64,000 bases of DNA from JBFXCS01 sp050181915 (GTDB lineage Bacteria; Actinomycetota; Thermoleophilia; Miltoncostaeales; Miltoncostaeaceae). Where the stretch lies: NCBI GenBank assembly GCA_050181915.1, contig JBFXCS010000001.1, positions 558,001-622,000 on the forward strand, in the 5' to 3' direction. Of the stretch, positions 17,550 to 26,032 are shown piece by piece. Below the pieces are notes generated by a model. It saw only the letters and a program-made list of their open reading frames with translations, made no database searches and was not told where the DNA came from. The position numbers and the translations under genes were made by a program. The stretch's first letter is position 1. Each line of letters opens with the position of its first letter.

Positions 17550-18668
17550 GTGATTGGACGCAGGAAGGCGTGGCGGTCGCTTGTGGCGGTCGGCGCCGCG
17601 GCGGTGCTCGCGGTGGGCGCCGTGGCGTGCGGCGACGACGATGACTCGGCGGGCGCCGACACGACGGCATCGAGCGGTGGAGCCAAGAGCGTCGCGCTGC
17701 TGCTGCCCGAGACCCAGACGACGCGCTACGACCAGCAGGACAAGCCGCTGTTCGAGGCCAAGCTCAAGGAGATCTGCGCGGACTGCAGCCTGAGCTACCA
17801 GAACGCCGACCAGGACTCGGCCAAGCAGCTCACCCAGGCCGAGGCCGAGATCACCAACGGCGTGGACGTCATGGTGCTCGACCCGGTCGACGGGAAGGCC
17901 GCCGCGGCGATCGTGGCCAAGGCGAAGGCCGCCGACATCCCGGTCATCTCGTACGACCGGCTCCTGCTCGACTCCGAGCCGGATCTGTACATCTCCTTCG
18001 ACAACGAGAAGGTGGGTCGCCTGCAGGGCGAGGCCCTCGCCCAGAAGCTGGCCGACGACGGCAACGCGACCGGGCCGATCGTGAAGATCAACGGCTCGCC
18101 GACCGACAACAACGCGACGCTCTTCAAGAAGGGCTCGAACGAGAGCCTCGAGGCGGCGGGCGTCCAGATCCTCGCGCAGTACGACACGCCCGAGTGGAAG
18201 CCCGAGAACGCCCAGCGCCAGATGGACGCCTGGATCACCAAGTACGGCAAGAACGGCTTCGCGGGCGTCTACGCCGCCAACGACGGCACCGCCGGCGGCG
18301 CGATCGCGGCCATGAAGGGCGCCGGCATCGACGTGACCACGATCCCGACGACCGGCCAGGACGCCGAGCTCGCCGCGATTCAGCGGATCGTCTCCGGCGA
18401 GCAGTACATGACGGTCTACAAGGCGATCAAGCTGGAGGCCGAGGCGGCCGCCGTGGCCGCCGTCGCCCTGGCGAACGGGGAGCCGGTCGAGGACGCGACG
18501 GCGACCGTGAACAACGGCCAGATCGACGTCCCGTCGATCCTCCTCGATCCCGTCTCCGTCACGAAGGACAACGTCGCGGACACCGTGGTGGCGGACGGCT
18601 TCTACACCGCGGATCAGATCTGCACCGGGAGCTTCGCCGACGCCTGCGCGGCGGCAGGGGTCCAGTAA
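17550..18668 (+). CDS. Sugar ABC transporter substrate-binding lipoprotein, XylF-like
   Basis: A 372-residue periplasmic-binding-protein-type lipoprotein of the CUT2 class. The N-terminus has RRKAWR, a hydrophobic core and a lipobox ending in AVAC, then a Ser/Thr/Gly linker. The mature part has VALLLPETQTTRYDQQDKPLFEAKL, VMVLDPVDGKAAAAIVAKAK, YISFDNEKVGRLQGE and AANDGTAGGAIAAMKGAG, a pattern resembling D-xylose-binding XylF. The true ligand is inferred. A longer frame from 17403 is rejected because GTG 17550 places the signal peptide correctly. Confidence 0.88.
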   Translation: MIGRRKAWRSLVAVGAAAVLAVGAVACGDDDDSAGADTTASSGGAKSVALLLPETQTTRYDQQDKPLFEAKLKEICADCSLSYQNADQDSAKQLTQAEAEITNGVDVMVLDPVDGKAAAAIVAKAKAADIPVISYDRLLLDSEPDLYISFDNEKVGRLQGEALAQKLADDGNATGPIVKINGSPTDNNATLFKKGSNESLEAAGVQILAQYDTPEWKPENAQRQMDAWITKYGKNGFAGVYAANDGTAGGAIAAMKGAGIDVTTIPTTGQDAELAAIQRIVSGEQYMTVYKAIKLEAEAAAVAAVALANGEPVEDATATVNNGQIDVPSILLDPVSVTKDNVADTVVADGFYTADQICTGSFADACAAAGVQ

Positions 18669-18678
18669 GCCGCAGGCC

Positions 18679-18712
18679 GCGCGTCCCCGGCGGGTCGCCG
18701 CCGGGGACGCGC
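18679..18712 (+). terminator. Perfect 15-base-pair hairpin between binding protein and ATPase genes
   Basis: Two arms of 15 bases pair perfectly around a GTCG loop, without a T run. Such hairpins behind the binding-protein gene stabilise its mRNA or partly stop transcription. The binding protein is then made in excess over the membrane parts. Confidence 0.65.
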
Positions 18713-18742
18713 CGCCCGACACCGGAAAGGACACAGGACGCC

Positions 18743-19528
18743 GTGACCGAGGGGCCACGACCGGACGGGGGGCCGGTGCTCTCCATGACCGGGATCAGCA
18801 AGCGGTTCGGCGCGGTGCACGCGCTGACCGACGTCGACTTCGAGGTGTACCGCGGTGAGGCCGTGGGCCTGGTCGGCGACAACGGGGCCGGCAAGTCGAC
18901 CCTGATCAAGGCGATCTCGGGCGCCCAGCCGGCCGACGCGGGCACGATCCTCTTCGAGGGCGAGGAGGTCACGATCTCCCGCCCGGCCGACTCGGCCGCG
19001 CTCGGGATCTCGACCGTGTACCAGGATCTCGCCCTCTGCGACAACCTGGACGTGGTCGCGAACCTCTACCTCGGGGTGGAGCCGACCACCGCGGGCGTGG
19101 TGCTCGACGAGGTGGCGATGGAGCGCCGCGCCGTCGAGCTGCTGAAGGTGATGCAGGTGCGCACGCTGCGCAGCGTGCGCACGAAGGTCGCGTCGCTGTC
19201 CGGCGGGCAGCGCCAGTCGGTGGCGATCGCGCGCTCGCTGCTCGGCGACCCGAAGGTCGTGATGCTGGACGAGCCGACGGCGGCCCTCGGGGTGGCCCAG
19301 ACCCGCCAGGTGCTCGACCTGATCGCGCGCCTCAGGGAGCAGGACCTGGGCGTGGTCGTGATCAGCCACAACCTGGCGGACGTCTTCGAGGCCTGCGACC
19401 GCATCGTGGTGCTCCGCCTCGGCCGGATGGTGGCGAACATGCCCGTCGCCTCGACCAGCCGGGAGGCGGTCGTGGCGGCGATCACCGGGGCGCTCGAGCC
19501 GAACGCGGCGGGCGGGGAGGCGTCATGA
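18743..19528 (+). CDS. Sugar ABC transporter ATP-binding protein, single-domain XylG-like
   Basis: A 261-residue ABC ATPase: Walker A GDNGAGKST, Q-loop in VYQDLALCDNL, signature SLSGGQRQSVAIARSLL, Walker B VVMLDEPTAAL and switch histidine VVISHNLADV. Most CUT2 transporters use a double ABC protein. This one has only one domain and must form a homodimer. GTG 18743 follows a GGAAAGGACACAGGACG leader with Shine-Dalgarno. It overlaps the permease gene by 4 bases. Confidence 0.92.
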   Translation: MTEGPRPDGGPVLSMTGISKRFGAVHALTDVDFEVYRGEAVGLVGDNGAGKSTLIKAISGAQPADAGTILFEGEEVTISRPADSAALGISTVYQDLALCDNLDVVANLYLGVEPTTAGVVLDEVAMERRAVELLKVMQVRTLRSVRTKVASLSGGQRQSVAIARSLLGDPKVVMLDEPTAALGVAQTRQVLDLIARLREQDLGVVVISHNLADVFEACDRIVVLRLGRMVANMPVASTSREAVVAAITGALEPNAAGGEAS

Positions 19529-20745
19529 GCGCGAACGAGCCGGCGGGGGACATCGCCCTCCGCGACCGGGACGCCGACCGCGGCCTCGTCCAGGGCTACC
19601 TGGAGAGGCTGAAGAGCGGCGACCTCGGCATGCTCCCGGTGATCTTCGGCGTCGCGGTGGTCTGGATCGTCTTCTACCTCCAGAACCACCGCTTCGTCAG
19701 CGCCTTCAACCTGACGAACCTCTCGCTCCAGATCTGCGCCGTCGGCATCGCCGCCATCGGCGTGGTGCTGGTGCTGCTGCTGGGCGAGATCGACCTCGCG
19801 CTCGGCTCCGTGTCGGGGCTGTGCGCCGCCATCGTGGTGGTGATGAACCTCGAGCACTCGGTGCCCGGGGTGCTGGCCGTCCTCCTCGGCCTGGCCGCCG
19901 GCGCCGCCGTGGGCCTGTTCCACGCGCTCGTCATCACCCAGATCGGGGTGCCGTCGTTCGTGGTGACGCTCGCCGGCTTCATCGGCTGGCAGGGCGCGCT
20001 GCTCTACGTGCTGGGCGAGGGCGGCGCCCGCAACGTGACCGACGACTTCATGCTCTCCCTGACCGACACCTTCTTCGGCGCGGCGGTGGCGTGGCCGCTC
20101 GTGATCGCCCTGCTCGTGGTGATGGTGGCGCTCGACCACGTCGCCCGGCGCCGGCGGATCGCCGCCGGCCTGTCCGACACGGCCCTCGCGCCCCTGCTCG
20201 TGCGGGAGGTCGTGATCTGCGTCGTGGCGGTCGTCGCCGTCTCCGTCTGGACCGAGGACCGCGGGCTGCCGCTGGCCGTCCTGATCCTGGTCGGGCTGGT
20301 GATCGCCTTCGACCTGCTGGTGCGCAGGACCCTGTTCGGCCGCCACATCTTCGCGGTCGGCGGCAACAAGGAGGCCGCGCGGCGCGCCGGCATCAACGTG
20401 AACCGGATCGTGACGATCGTGTTCGTGCTCTCGGGCACGCTCGCCGCGGCCGCCGGGATCATGGCCGCGTCGCGCGGCCTGGCCGTGAACCAGCAGTCGG
20501 GCGGCGGGGCCTTCCTCCTGAACGCGATCGCCGCGGCCGTCATCGGCGGCACGAGCCTCTTCGGCGGCCGCGGCTCGGTGTACGCGGCGCTGCTGGGGGC
20601 GCTGGTGATCGGCTCGGTCGCGAACGGCATCGCCCTGCTCGGGCTGACCTCCGACTACGAGCAGATGATCACGGCGCTGGTGCTGCTGGCGGCGGTGATC
20701 GTCGACGCGGTGGCGCGGCGCGGCCGCCAGTACGCGGGCCGGTGA
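19525..20745 (+). CDS. Sugar ABC transporter permease, XylH-like
   Basis: A 406-residue inner-membrane permease of the CUT2/BPD_transp_2 family with about ten hydrophobic segments. Recognisable parts are VLVLLLGEIDLALGSVSGLCA, the central GVPSFVVTLAGFIGWQGALLY and the coupling/GG loop VGGNKEAARRAGINVNR, then GGTSLFGGRGSVY. Start ATG 19525 overlaps the ATPase stop. It completes a three-gene importer controlled by the divergent ROK gene. Confidence 0.92.
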   Translation: MSANEPAGDIALRDRDADRGLVQGYLERLKSGDLGMLPVIFGVAVVWIVFYLQNHRFVSAFNLTNLSLQICAVGIAAIGVVLVLLLGEIDLALGSVSGLCAAIVVVMNLEHSVPGVLAVLLGLAAGAAVGLFHALVITQIGVPSFVVTLAGFIGWQGALLYVLGEGGARNVTDDFMLSLTDTFFGAAVAWPLVIALLVVMVALDHVARRRRIAAGLSDTALAPLLVREVVICVVAVVAVSVWTEDRGLPLAVLILVGLVIAFDLLVRRTLFGRHIFAVGGNKEAARRAGINVNRIVTIVFVLSGTLAAAAGIMAASRGLAVNQQSGGGAFLLNAIAAAVIGGTSLFGGRGSVYAALLGALVIGSVANGIALLGLTSDYEQMITALVLLAAVIVDAVARRGRQYAGR

Positions 20746-20753
20746 CGCCGGGC

Positions 20754-20788
20754 GCGGCGGGGCGGGCCGACGCGGCCCGCCCCGCCGC
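20754..20788. terminator. Strong bidirectional hairpin at the end of the sugar operon
   Basis: A perfect 15-base-pair GC-only stem with a GACGC loop lies between the convergent permease and propeller-like genes. There is no U tract, as is common in high-GC genomes. Confidence 0.65.
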
Positions 20789-20818
20789 GGCGGCTGCGCG
20801 TCGACCCGCCACGTGCCG

Positions 20819-23260
20819 TCAGCAGACGGCGGGGAGCGGGACGCGGACGAGCGTCTGCTCGAAGGGCGCGATCGCCCACGCGGTGCGGGAGCCGATCGTG
20901 ACCGACCCGTCGCCGACGTACGCCCCGCCGAGGGAGACCGCGGGCCGGTCGGCGCCAGCGCCCTCGCTGAGGCGCACCAGCGACGGCTTCCCGTAGGGGT
21001 CCGTCAGGCCCCAGACGCATCCGCCGGAGCCCGCCAGGGCGGCGACGGAGCCCTTGTCGATGCCCGGTCCGCTCGCGCCGAACCAGGTGACCCCGCCGGG
21101 CGCGCTGCGCACCCACAGGCCCCCGGGGACGGCGATCGCCTCGCCCTGCAGGCCGCCGTGCGCCGACATCGGACCGGCCGATCCGCGCGGGGTCGGCACG
21201 CCTCCCGGGGGCGTCTCGACGACGATGGAGGGAGCGTCGCCCTCCGGGGACGGGGGACCGGGCGTGAACCCCCAGACGCGCCCGTCCGGCCCGGCGACGG
21301 CTCCGAGGCGGTAGCCCACGCTCCGCGGCGGGTGCTCCTCGGCGCCGCCCACGGTCAGGGCGATCGGGACGCACGTCTCGGCGCATGCGCCCGGCGCGAT
21401 CGTCACCGGCGCGCCCAGCAGCCCCCGGACGGCCGGGTCGAGGGAGCGGAAGGTCTGCCCGCCGTCCGCGCTCAGCAGCACGCGGGACCCGGCGTCGACG
21501 AGGTATGACGAGGAGGACGGGCCCGGCAGCGCCACCGGACCGCGCCGCAGCCGGCCGGTGCGGGCGTCGAGCAGGCGCAGCTCGGCGACCCGGCCGCTGC
21601 GCCGGGTGCTCAGGACCCACAGATCCCGGCCGTGCGCCGCGATCGAGCGCGGATACCAGCCGGCGACGATCCGCCCGCGGCCGGGACGCACCACGCGGAC
21701 CCGGCTCGCGTTGGTGACGCGCCGGAAGCCGGGCCCGTAGGCCAGCCGCACGAGCGGCCGGCCCGGCCGGGTGAACCGGACGTAGGCGGCCCGGTCGGTG
21801 TCCACCACCTGGACGCCCGCCGGCCGCCAGCCGGCGCCCCGGTCGACCTCGACCCGCACGCGCACCGGCCCGGCGTACCGCGCGAACGACGGCGTGATCG
21901 CCACGACCGCCCGGACGGCCCGCGGGCGGGTGTCCGCCGCGATCCGGATGCGCGCCGCGCTGCCGGCCTCGACACCGCCGCCCGGCCCGACGTCGCCGTA
22001 GCCGAGCGCGGAACCGCCCCGCGGCATCCCGAGGCGGCCCTCCCGCACCGAGCCGGTCCAGAGGAGGGTGCCGAGCGGGCCGCGGCGCGGCGTCGCGACG
22101 GCCAGCGGCCGCGCGCCGATGAGGTCGCGCGGCTGGGACACGAGCCGGGGCGTGGTCCAGGAACGGCCGCCGGCGGCGAGCCGCGTCCAGGCCGCCTGGC
22201 CGCCGCGCGTCCCGCCCACCACGAGCGAGCCGTCGCGGGCCACGCCCGCCACCGGCGGCGCGGTGGGGCTCGTCAGGGCGAGCGGAGGGCGCGCCGGCCG
22301 CCAGGTCTCCGTCCCGGCCGGCCGCACGGAGACCCCCGGCGTCCCGTTCCATGCCACCGCCACGGTGCGCGGCCCCGAGGCGACCGTCGGTCCGTGGCCG
22401 TCGCCCAGCCGGACGGGCGCGGTCCACGCGCCGCCGTCGGGGCGCTCCGTGACCCACGTCCCGCCGTCGCGGGTGAAGGCGGCGGTGACGCGGCCGTCGG
22501 AGGTGCGCGCGACGGCGGGGTAGAACGCCCCCTCGCCGCCGGGCAGCGGCGCCGGCGCCGACCAGGCCCCCTGGTGCAGCTCCGCCGTGTCGATGGAGCG
22601 CGCCGCGGGACCCTGGTACCCCCACAGCGCCACGGCGTCGGCGCCGGCCACCGCGAGCGCGACGTCCGGGGTGGCGACCGGCGCCGTCTGGGCCGGCATG
22701 AGCACCTGCGGCGCGTCCCAGGAGGAGGCCCCCGCGGGCAGCCGGCGCGCCGTCACCGACCCGTCGAGGCCTCCGACCACCGCGACGGCGCTCCCGTCGG
22801 CGGCGATGCCGACGTCCAGCGACGAGGTGGGCGTCCCGACCGTCGGGGGAGAGCCGTGGGTGGCGGCGAGCGTCTCGGGCGCCGACCACGCTCCGCCCGC
22901 GCGCCGGTGCACGGCGAGCACCGTCATGGTCGATCCGGTGGCGTCGAGCGTCAGGTCCTCCCAGGCCACGACCGCGTCGCCGCCCGCATCGGCGACGACC
23001 CGGGCGTCCCACACGTTCCGCGACCGGGCGAGCGTCCCGAGGCGCCAGGTCCGCGCGCCGGGTGCGCGCTCGGCGATCCGCAGCGCGGCGCCCCGCGCCT
23101 CGCCGCCCCAGACCGCGATCGTGCGATCGCCGGCCGTCGCCGTCGAGACCGCGTCCATGCCGTAGCCGCTCGTCGCGACGACGCCGACCGCGGCGGTCGC
23201 GGACGCCGACCCCGCCGCGAGGGCGATCAGGGCGGCGACGATGACAGGACGGCCTCTCAT
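20819..23260 (-). CDS. Large secreted protein with propeller-like repeats, function unknown
   Basis: An 813-residue protein with a clear Sec signal peptide (MRGRPVIVAALIALAAGSASATA). Residues 25-450 contain repeated WSAP/WTAP/W-R-P beta elements spaced by about 45-60 residues with Asp/Gly turns, as in sialidase/BNR-type propellers. Residues 460-560 look like a beta-sandwich. The C-terminal part again has propeller-like strands (LLSADGGQTFRSLDP) and ends in a cysteine. No catalytic motif is seen. The long frame from 24151 is a shadow of dxr; ATG 23260 is right. Confidence 0.7.
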   Translation of the reverse strand: MRGRPVIVAALIALAAGSASATAAVGVVATSGYGMDAVSTATAGDRTIAVWGGEARGAALRIAERAPGARTWRLGTLARSRNVWDARVVADAGGDAVVAWEDLTLDATGSTMTVLAVHRRAGGAWSAPETLAATHGSPPTVGTPTSSLDVGIAADGSAVAVVGGLDGSVTARRLPAGASSWDAPQVLMPAQTAPVATPDVALAVAGADAVALWGYQGPAARSIDTAELHQGAWSAPAPLPGGEGAFYPAVARTSDGRVTAAFTRDGGTWVTERPDGGAWTAPVRLGDGHGPTVASGPRTVAVAWNGTPGVSVRPAGTETWRPARPPLALTSPTAPPVAGVARDGSLVVGGTRGGQAAWTRLAAGGRSWTTPRLVSQPRDLIGARPLAVATPRRGPLGTLLWTGSVREGRLGMPRGGSALGYGDVGPGGGVEAGSAARIRIAADTRPRAVRAVVAITPSFARYAGPVRVRVEVDRGAGWRPAGVQVVDTDRAAYVRFTRPGRPLVRLAYGPGFRRVTNASRVRVVRPGRGRIVAGWYPRSIAAHGRDLWVLSTRRSGRVAELRLLDARTGRLRRGPVALPGPSSSSYLVDAGSRVLLSADGGQTFRSLDPAVRGLLGAPVTIAPGACAETCVPIALTVGGAEEHPPRSVGYRLGAVAGPDGRVWGFTPGPPSPEGDAPSIVVETPPGGVPTPRGSAGPMSAHGGLQGEAIAVPGGLWVRSAPGGVTWFGASGPGIDKGSVAALAGSGGCVWGLTDPYGKPSLVRLSEGAGADRPAVSLGGAYVGDGSVTIGSRTAWAIAPFEQTLVRVPLPAVC

Positions 23261-23361
23261 GGGCCGGGAACGTATCCCCCGGCCCGGCTCGGGGCGAGCA
23301 GAGCGTCGCCCGCGGACATCCGCGTCGCACCGGGCCCGGGGGCGTCGGTCGGGCGCGCCGC

Positions 23362-23367
23362 TAGACT
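23362..23367 (+). promoter_or_regulatory. -10 box of a leaderless dxr promoter
   Basis: TAGACT is separated from GTG 23375 by 7 bases. The start codon would be at the 5' end of the transcript. No -35 is obvious. Confidence 0.55.
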
Positions 23368-23374
23368 CGATCGC

Positions 23375-24493
23375 GTGATCCGCGTTCTCGTGCTGGGCTC
23401 CACCGGCTCCATCGGGGTCCAGGCCCTCGATGTGATCGCCGCGGCCCCCGACATGGAGGCCTGCGGCCTCTCGTGCGGCACCCGGCTCGCCGACATGCAG
23501 GCCCAGGCGCGGGCCCACGGCGTCGTCCACACGTCCTGCGCGGCGGGGGGCGGGACCGTCGCGCACACCCCGGATCTCGGCGACCTGATCGACGCCGCCG
23601 AGCCCACGATCGTGCTGAACGCGCTGGTGGGCGCGGCCGGCCTGCGACCGACGCTCGCGGCCCTCGAGCGCGGCATCGCCGTGGCGCTCGCCAACAAGGA
23701 GAGCCTGGTGGCCGGCGGCGACCTGGTCGCCGCGATCCGGGCGCGCACCGGCGCGCGCCTGGTGCCGGTCGATTCGGAGCACTCCGCGCTGTTCCAGCTG
23801 CTGGAGGGGGTGGACCGCGGCCGCGTGCGCGCCGCCGTGCTCACCGCCTCGGGCGGCCCGTTCCGCGGCCGCTCCGCGCGCGACCTGGAGTCGGTCACGC
23901 CGGCCGACGCCCTGCGGCACCCGACCTGGACGATGGGCGCGAAGATCACCATCGACTCGGCGACCCTCATGAACAAGGGCCTGGAGATCATCGAGGCCCA
24001 CCACCTGTTCGGGCTGCCCTACGAGCGGCTCGAGGTGATCGTCCACCCCCAGTCGATGATCCACGCGATGGTGCGCCTCGACGACGGCAGCCTGCTCACC
24101 CACTGCGGCCCGCCCGACATGCGGGTGCCCATCGGGCACGCCCTGCGCCACCCCGCGCCGCCGCCGGAGGGCTCCCGGATGGACCTGGTGGGGCGCCGGC
24201 TCGACTTCGAGGCGCCCGATGAGGAGGCGTTCCCCTGCCTGCGCCTGGCCCGCGAGGCCGGCCTGCGGGGGGGGACCGCCCCGGCGGTGCTGAACGCGGC
24301 GAACGAGGTCGCCGTCGCCGGCTTCCTGGAGGGCCGCATCGGCTTCCCGGACATCGCGCGGGTGGTCGCCGCCTCCCTGGAGGCCGTCCCGGCGGAGCCC
24401 GCCGACGCGCTCGGCACGGTGCTGGGCGCCGACGCGCGCGCCCGCGAGGCCGCGACCCGCGCCACCCGGGAGGTGACCGCGTGCTCGGCCTGA
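23375..24493 (+). CDS. dxr: 1-deoxy-D-xylulose 5-phosphate reductoisomerase
   Basis: Dxr (IspC) makes MEP from DXP, the first committed step of the non-mevalonate isoprenoid pathway. The 372-residue enzyme has the NADPH motif LGSTGSIGVQ, ALANKESLV, VDSEHSALFQ with metal ligands, TASGGPFR, HPTWTMGAKITIDSATLMNK and NAANEVAVAGF. GTG 23375 follows the -10 box. The stop lies 12 bases inside rseP. With ispG at 30.9 kb, two MEP-pathway genes lie in this window. Confidence 0.97.
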   Translation: MIRVLVLGSTGSIGVQALDVIAAAPDMEACGLSCGTRLADMQAQARAHGVVHTSCAAGGGTVAHTPDLGDLIDAAEPTIVLNALVGAAGLRPTLAALERGIAVALANKESLVAGGDLVAAIRARTGARLVPVDSEHSALFQLLEGVDRGRVRAAVLTASGGPFRGRSARDLESVTPADALRHPTWTMGAKITIDSATLMNKGLEIIEAHHLFGLPYERLEVIVHPQSMIHAMVRLDDGSLLTHCGPPDMRVPIGHALRHPAPPPEGSRMDLVGRRLDFEAPDEEAFPCLRLAREAGLRGGTAPAVLNAANEVAVAGFLEGRIGFPDIARVVAASLEAVPAEPADALGTVLGADARAREAATRATREVTACSA

Positions 24494-25596
24494 ACATCCT
24501 CTACTTCGTGGCGATCCTGATGGTCCTGGTGCTGCTGCACGAGGCCGGGCACATGGTCGTCGCGAAGTGGTGCGGGATGCGGGTCGAGAAGTTCTCGATC
24601 TTCATGGGCCGCCCGCTGTGGTCGTTCCGCCGCGGCGAGACCGAGTACGCCGTCGGATGGCTGCCCCTCGGGGGCTACGTGAAGATCAGCGGCATGACCG
24701 TCGGCGAGGACATCGAGGCCGAGGCCGCACACCGCGCCTACTCGGCGAAGCCCGTCTGGAAGCGGGTGGCGACCATCCTCGCCGGGCCGGCGGTGAACAT
24801 CGTGCTGGCGCTCGTCATCTTCGCGGCGATCTTCTGGATCGGCATCCCCACCGGCCTCGACACGGGCTCGGTGCGCGGCGTCGCCGAGGGCTCGGCCGCG
24901 GCGCGGGCCGATCTGCGTCCCGGCGACCGCATCGTCGCGGTGAACGGCGTCGCGACCGACGCCGACATCGACCGAGTGCGCGAGCGGCTGCGGAGCGGCG
25001 GCGTCGGCGATCCGGTGCGCCTCGTCGTCGAGCGCGACGGCCGCGAGGTGCCCCTGACGGGGAGGCTGCAGGCCCTGACCGACGCGAACGGCGACCCGGC
25101 CCGCGACCCCGATACCGGGAGGGTCCTGACCGGGCTCGGCTTCACCTTCATCCAGGACCGCGGCCCGGACAGGCGCTACGGCTTCGTCGGCGGCCTGGAG
25201 CAGGGCTGGCACTTCACCTGGTTCCTGCTCAAGGCGAACGGCGAGGTCTTCAAGGACGTCTTCGTGAGCAGCGAGGCCCGCGACCAGGTCTCGAGCATCG
25301 TCGGCGTCGGCGCGGTGTTCAACGAGGTGGCGGAGGACGGCCTCATCACCCTGCTGCGCTTCATCGGGGTGATCAGCCTCGCCCTCGGGGTCTTCAACCT
25401 GCTGCCGATCCTGCCCCTCGACGGCGGGCACATCCTGTTCGCGCTGATCGAGAAGGTGAAGGGGTCGGCGCTGAGCCGGGTGGCCTACGAGCGGGCGTCC
25501 ATGGTCGGCATCCTCCTGCTGGCCTTCGTGTTCGTCATCGCGCTGCAGAACGACATCGGCCGCATCACCGGCGAGGGCTTCCAGATCAACCCGTAG
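24481..25596 (+). CDS. Site-2 protease RseP-like zinc metalloprotease
   Basis: An M50 intramembrane protease of 371 residues. The first helix carries the zinc motif LLHEAGHMV. A PDZ domain lies at about residues 130-210 (VRGVAEGSAAARADLRPGDRIVAVNGV), and the last helices include NLLPILPLDGGHI with the third ligand aspartate. Family members cleave anti-sigma factors or remnant signal peptides. The dxr-rseP-ispG order is conserved in bacteria, although here 5.3 kb of other genes separate rseP from ispG. Confidence 0.93.
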   Translation: MLGLNILYFVAILMVLVLLHEAGHMVVAKWCGMRVEKFSIFMGRPLWSFRRGETEYAVGWLPLGGYVKISGMTVGEDIEAEAAHRAYSAKPVWKRVATILAGPAVNIVLALVIFAAIFWIGIPTGLDTGSVRGVAEGSAAARADLRPGDRIVAVNGVATDADIDRVRERLRSGGVGDPVRLVVERDGREVPLTGRLQALTDANGDPARDPDTGRVLTGLGFTFIQDRGPDRRYGFVGGLEQGWHFTWFLLKANGEVFKDVFVSSEARDQVSSIVGVGAVFNEVAEDGLITLLRFIGVISLALGVFNLLPILPLDGGHILFALIEKVKGSALSRVAYERASMVGILLLAFVFVIALQNDIGRITGEGFQINP

Positions 25597-25609
25597 CGGG
25601 CCCGCGGGA

Positions 25610-25627
25610 GCGCCGGTCGCCCGGCGC
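25610..25627. terminator. Hairpin between convergent rseP and SnoaL-like genes
   Basis: GCGCCGG-TCGC-CCGGCGC, a perfect 7-base-pair stem, lies 14 bases after the rseP stop. Confidence 0.4.
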
Positions 25628-25644
25628 CCCCGGCACGGCGGCCC

Positions 25645-26004
25645 TCACTCGTCCCAGGCCTGCACGATCGTCTGGCGGGCGACGCGCCCGGCGCCGTCGA
25701 GCTCGGCGATCGTCGCGCACAGCACCCGCGTGCCGTCCGGGTAGCGGCATGCCGTCGTGAAGGCGATGCCGGCGTCGCCGCTCACCCGGTCGACGATCCG
25801 GTGCGTCATCTCCCGGGCGCAGCCCTCGCGCAGGAAGGCGGCGATCTCGTCGCGCCCGTGCAGGCGGTGGGGCCGGCTGGGCGGCGTGGAGCGGTCGACG
25901 ATCGTCACCTCGGCGTCGTCGGCGTAGAGGCCGATCAGGGTCTCGGCGTCGCGGCCCTCGGTGGCCGTTCGGATCGTGTCGAGGATGTCGGTGGCAGTGG
26001 TCAT
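25645..26004 (-). CDS. SnoaL-like / NTF2-fold protein
   Basis: A 119-residue NTF2-like protein: N-terminal helix DILDTIRTATEGRDAETLIGLYADDAEVTIVDR, then GRDEIAAFLREG and strands ending QTIVQAWDE. This cone-shaped fold serves as hydrolase, isomerase or ligand binder; no catalytic set is evident. The ATG is preceded by a GAAGGGAGAT Shine-Dalgarno. It follows the methyltransferase gene by 28 bases on the same strand and is probably co-transcribed. Confidence 0.78.
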   Translation of the reverse strand: MTTATDILDTIRTATEGRDAETLIGLYADDAEVTIVDRSTPPSRPHRLHGRDEIAAFLREGCAREMTHRIVDRVSGDAGIAFTTACRYPDGTRVLCATIAELDGAGRVARQTIVQAWDE

Positions 26005-26032
26005 CGGATGATCTCCCTTCGTCGGGCCCGGC

